Shown here: positions 7,355 through 7,813 of the stretch, piece after piece
How positions within the stretch are numbered: the stretch's first letter is position 1
How the letters are laid out: every line of letters begins with the position of its first letter
DNA from: Phycisphaerales bacterium
GTDB taxonomy: Bacteria > Planctomycetota > Phycisphaerae > Sedimentisphaerales > Anaerobacaceae
Reading direction: 5' to 3'
Length of the DNA: 7,813 nucleotides
NCBI GenBank assembly: GCA_011057845.1
Contig: DSDB01000598.1
Coordinates: forward strand, 1 to 7,813
The notes under the pieces: generated by a model
The model's database searches: none
What the model was told of the DNA's origin: nothing
The model's input: only the letters and a program-made list of their open reading frames with translations
Made by a program: the position numbers and the translations under genes

Positions 7355-7391
7355 CAAGGATGACAGGCCTGCGATTCGCCGGACGCTGCAC

Positions 7392-7813
7392 ATGGCGGGC
7401 AAGAAGACAAAGACACGGGATAGATCCAGGCTCCGCGACGATGCGTCGCAGTGGTTCAACTTCCAGACCGATTCGTATCTGGAGCGGACCGCCCGGCCGA
7501 TCTGCTCGCTGGTTTTCCTCGTGCCGTTCATCGTCGTCTACGAGCTGGGCACCATCTTCTGCAATACGGATATCCTCAGCCAGACGCAGGAGCGGGTCGT
7601 CGCGTTCGTCTGGCTACAGGAGTTCCTCAACTGCCTGGGCATCGCCCCGCGATTTGCCCTGGCGGCCCCGCCGCTGGTGGTGGTCGTGATTCTCATCGCC
7701 TGGCACATGACTTCCCGCAAGCCCTGGCATATCCACCTGGGCGACCTGCCGCCGATGTTTCTGGAGTCCGTGCTGCTGGCGATCCCCCTGATTGTGTTCA
7801 GCCTGTTCCTCAA
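7392..7813 (+). CDS. Membrane protein, N-terminal part, tentatively CPBP-family intramembrane protease
   Basis: The frame is open from ATG 7392 to the window edge, giving 140 complete codons; the 3' end is missing. A basic start (MAGKKTKTRDRSRLR) precedes three hydrophobic segments at about 35-57 (ICSLVFLVPFIVVYELG), 88-106 (PPLVVVVILIAWHM) and 123-140 (VLLAIPLIVFSLFL). 'RP..SLVFLVPF..VYELG', then AWH and a PW pair, is the style I associate with the N-terminus of planctomycetal CPBP (CAAX-protease/bacteriocin-processing) proteins. Their active-site residues lie further on, so this cannot be confirmed here. The ribosome site is weak: only a GGA at 7381-7383, 8 nt before the ATG. It is divergent from the DNA glycosylase gene. 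G+C-rich third positions fit a real gene, and the antisense ORF here is its shadow. Confidence 0.75.
   Translation, partial: MAGKKTKTRDRSRLRDDASQWFNFQTDSYLERTARPICSLVFLVPFIVVYELGTIFCNTDILSQTQERVVAFVWLQEFLNCLGIAPRFALAAPPLVVVVILIAWHMTSRKPWHIHLGDLPPMFLESVLLAIPLIVFSLFL

Noticed and set aside
6541..7689. 382-codon open frame on the + strand across the glycosylase gene and beyond
   Set aside because: The glycosylase on the - strand shows full HhH-GPD motifs, and the membrane protein uses another + frame at the right end. This frame has no domain and a low-complexity Ser/Arg tail.
7538..7813. 91-codon open frame on the - strand at the right edge
   Set aside because: Antisense to the membrane-protein frame, which has ordered hydrophobic segments typical of a real protein.

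Overview
The window is G+C-rich and almost fully coding. It most likely comes from a member of the Planctomycetota or a neighbouring PVC-type lineage. That placement is inference: a Tat-exported Gfo/Idh/MocA dehydrogenase with a DWDLWLGP-type segment and a membrane protein opening with an 'RP..SLVFLVPF..VYELG' segment are both styles I associate with that phylum. No rRNA, tRNA or CRISPR array is visible, so the assignment rests on protein style alone.

Layout, left to right. (1) Positions 1-1085 carry the 3' three quarters of guaB (IMP dehydrogenase) on the + strand. (2) Positions 1086-1586 form a compact cassette: a GxxExxY-family gene (PD-(D/E)XK nuclease-like fold) between two 32-bp inverted repeats that match at 28 of 32 positions. 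The cassette fills the whole guaB-guaA gap, starting on the base after the guaB stop and ending 2 bp before the guaA start. (3) Positions 1589-3130 carry complete guaA (GMP synthase). (4) Positions 3192-4877 carry a short-form alpha-glucan phosphorylase. (5) Positions 4878-5149 are a 272-bp gap holding at most one very small ORF. (6) Positions 5150-6478 carry a Tat-signal Gfo/Idh/MocA oxidoreductase. (7) Positions 6565-7218 on the - strand carry an endonuclease III/MagIII-like DNA glycosylase, convergent with gene 6. (8) From 7392 to the right edge is the N-terminal part of a membrane protein (tentatively CPBP family), divergent from gene 7. It is preceded by overlapping divergent promoter candidates and a terminator-like hairpin.

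How the genes work together. guaB and guaA make the IMP to XMP to GMP branch of purine synthesis and are probably co-transcribed, with the GxxExxY cassette lodged inside the operon without breaking either gene. The glucan phosphorylase follows guaA by 61 bp on the same strand; it mobilises storage glucan and has no obvious link to purines. The remaining genes look like independent units.

The item most worth following up is the GxxExxY cassette. Its inverted repeats, built from 9-bp CGCAGAGAn-like units, supply the last codons and the stop of the GxxExxY gene and the immediate upstream context of guaA. It has lower G+C than its neighbours. It looks like a small nuclease-plus-repeat element able to settle between operon genes without harm.
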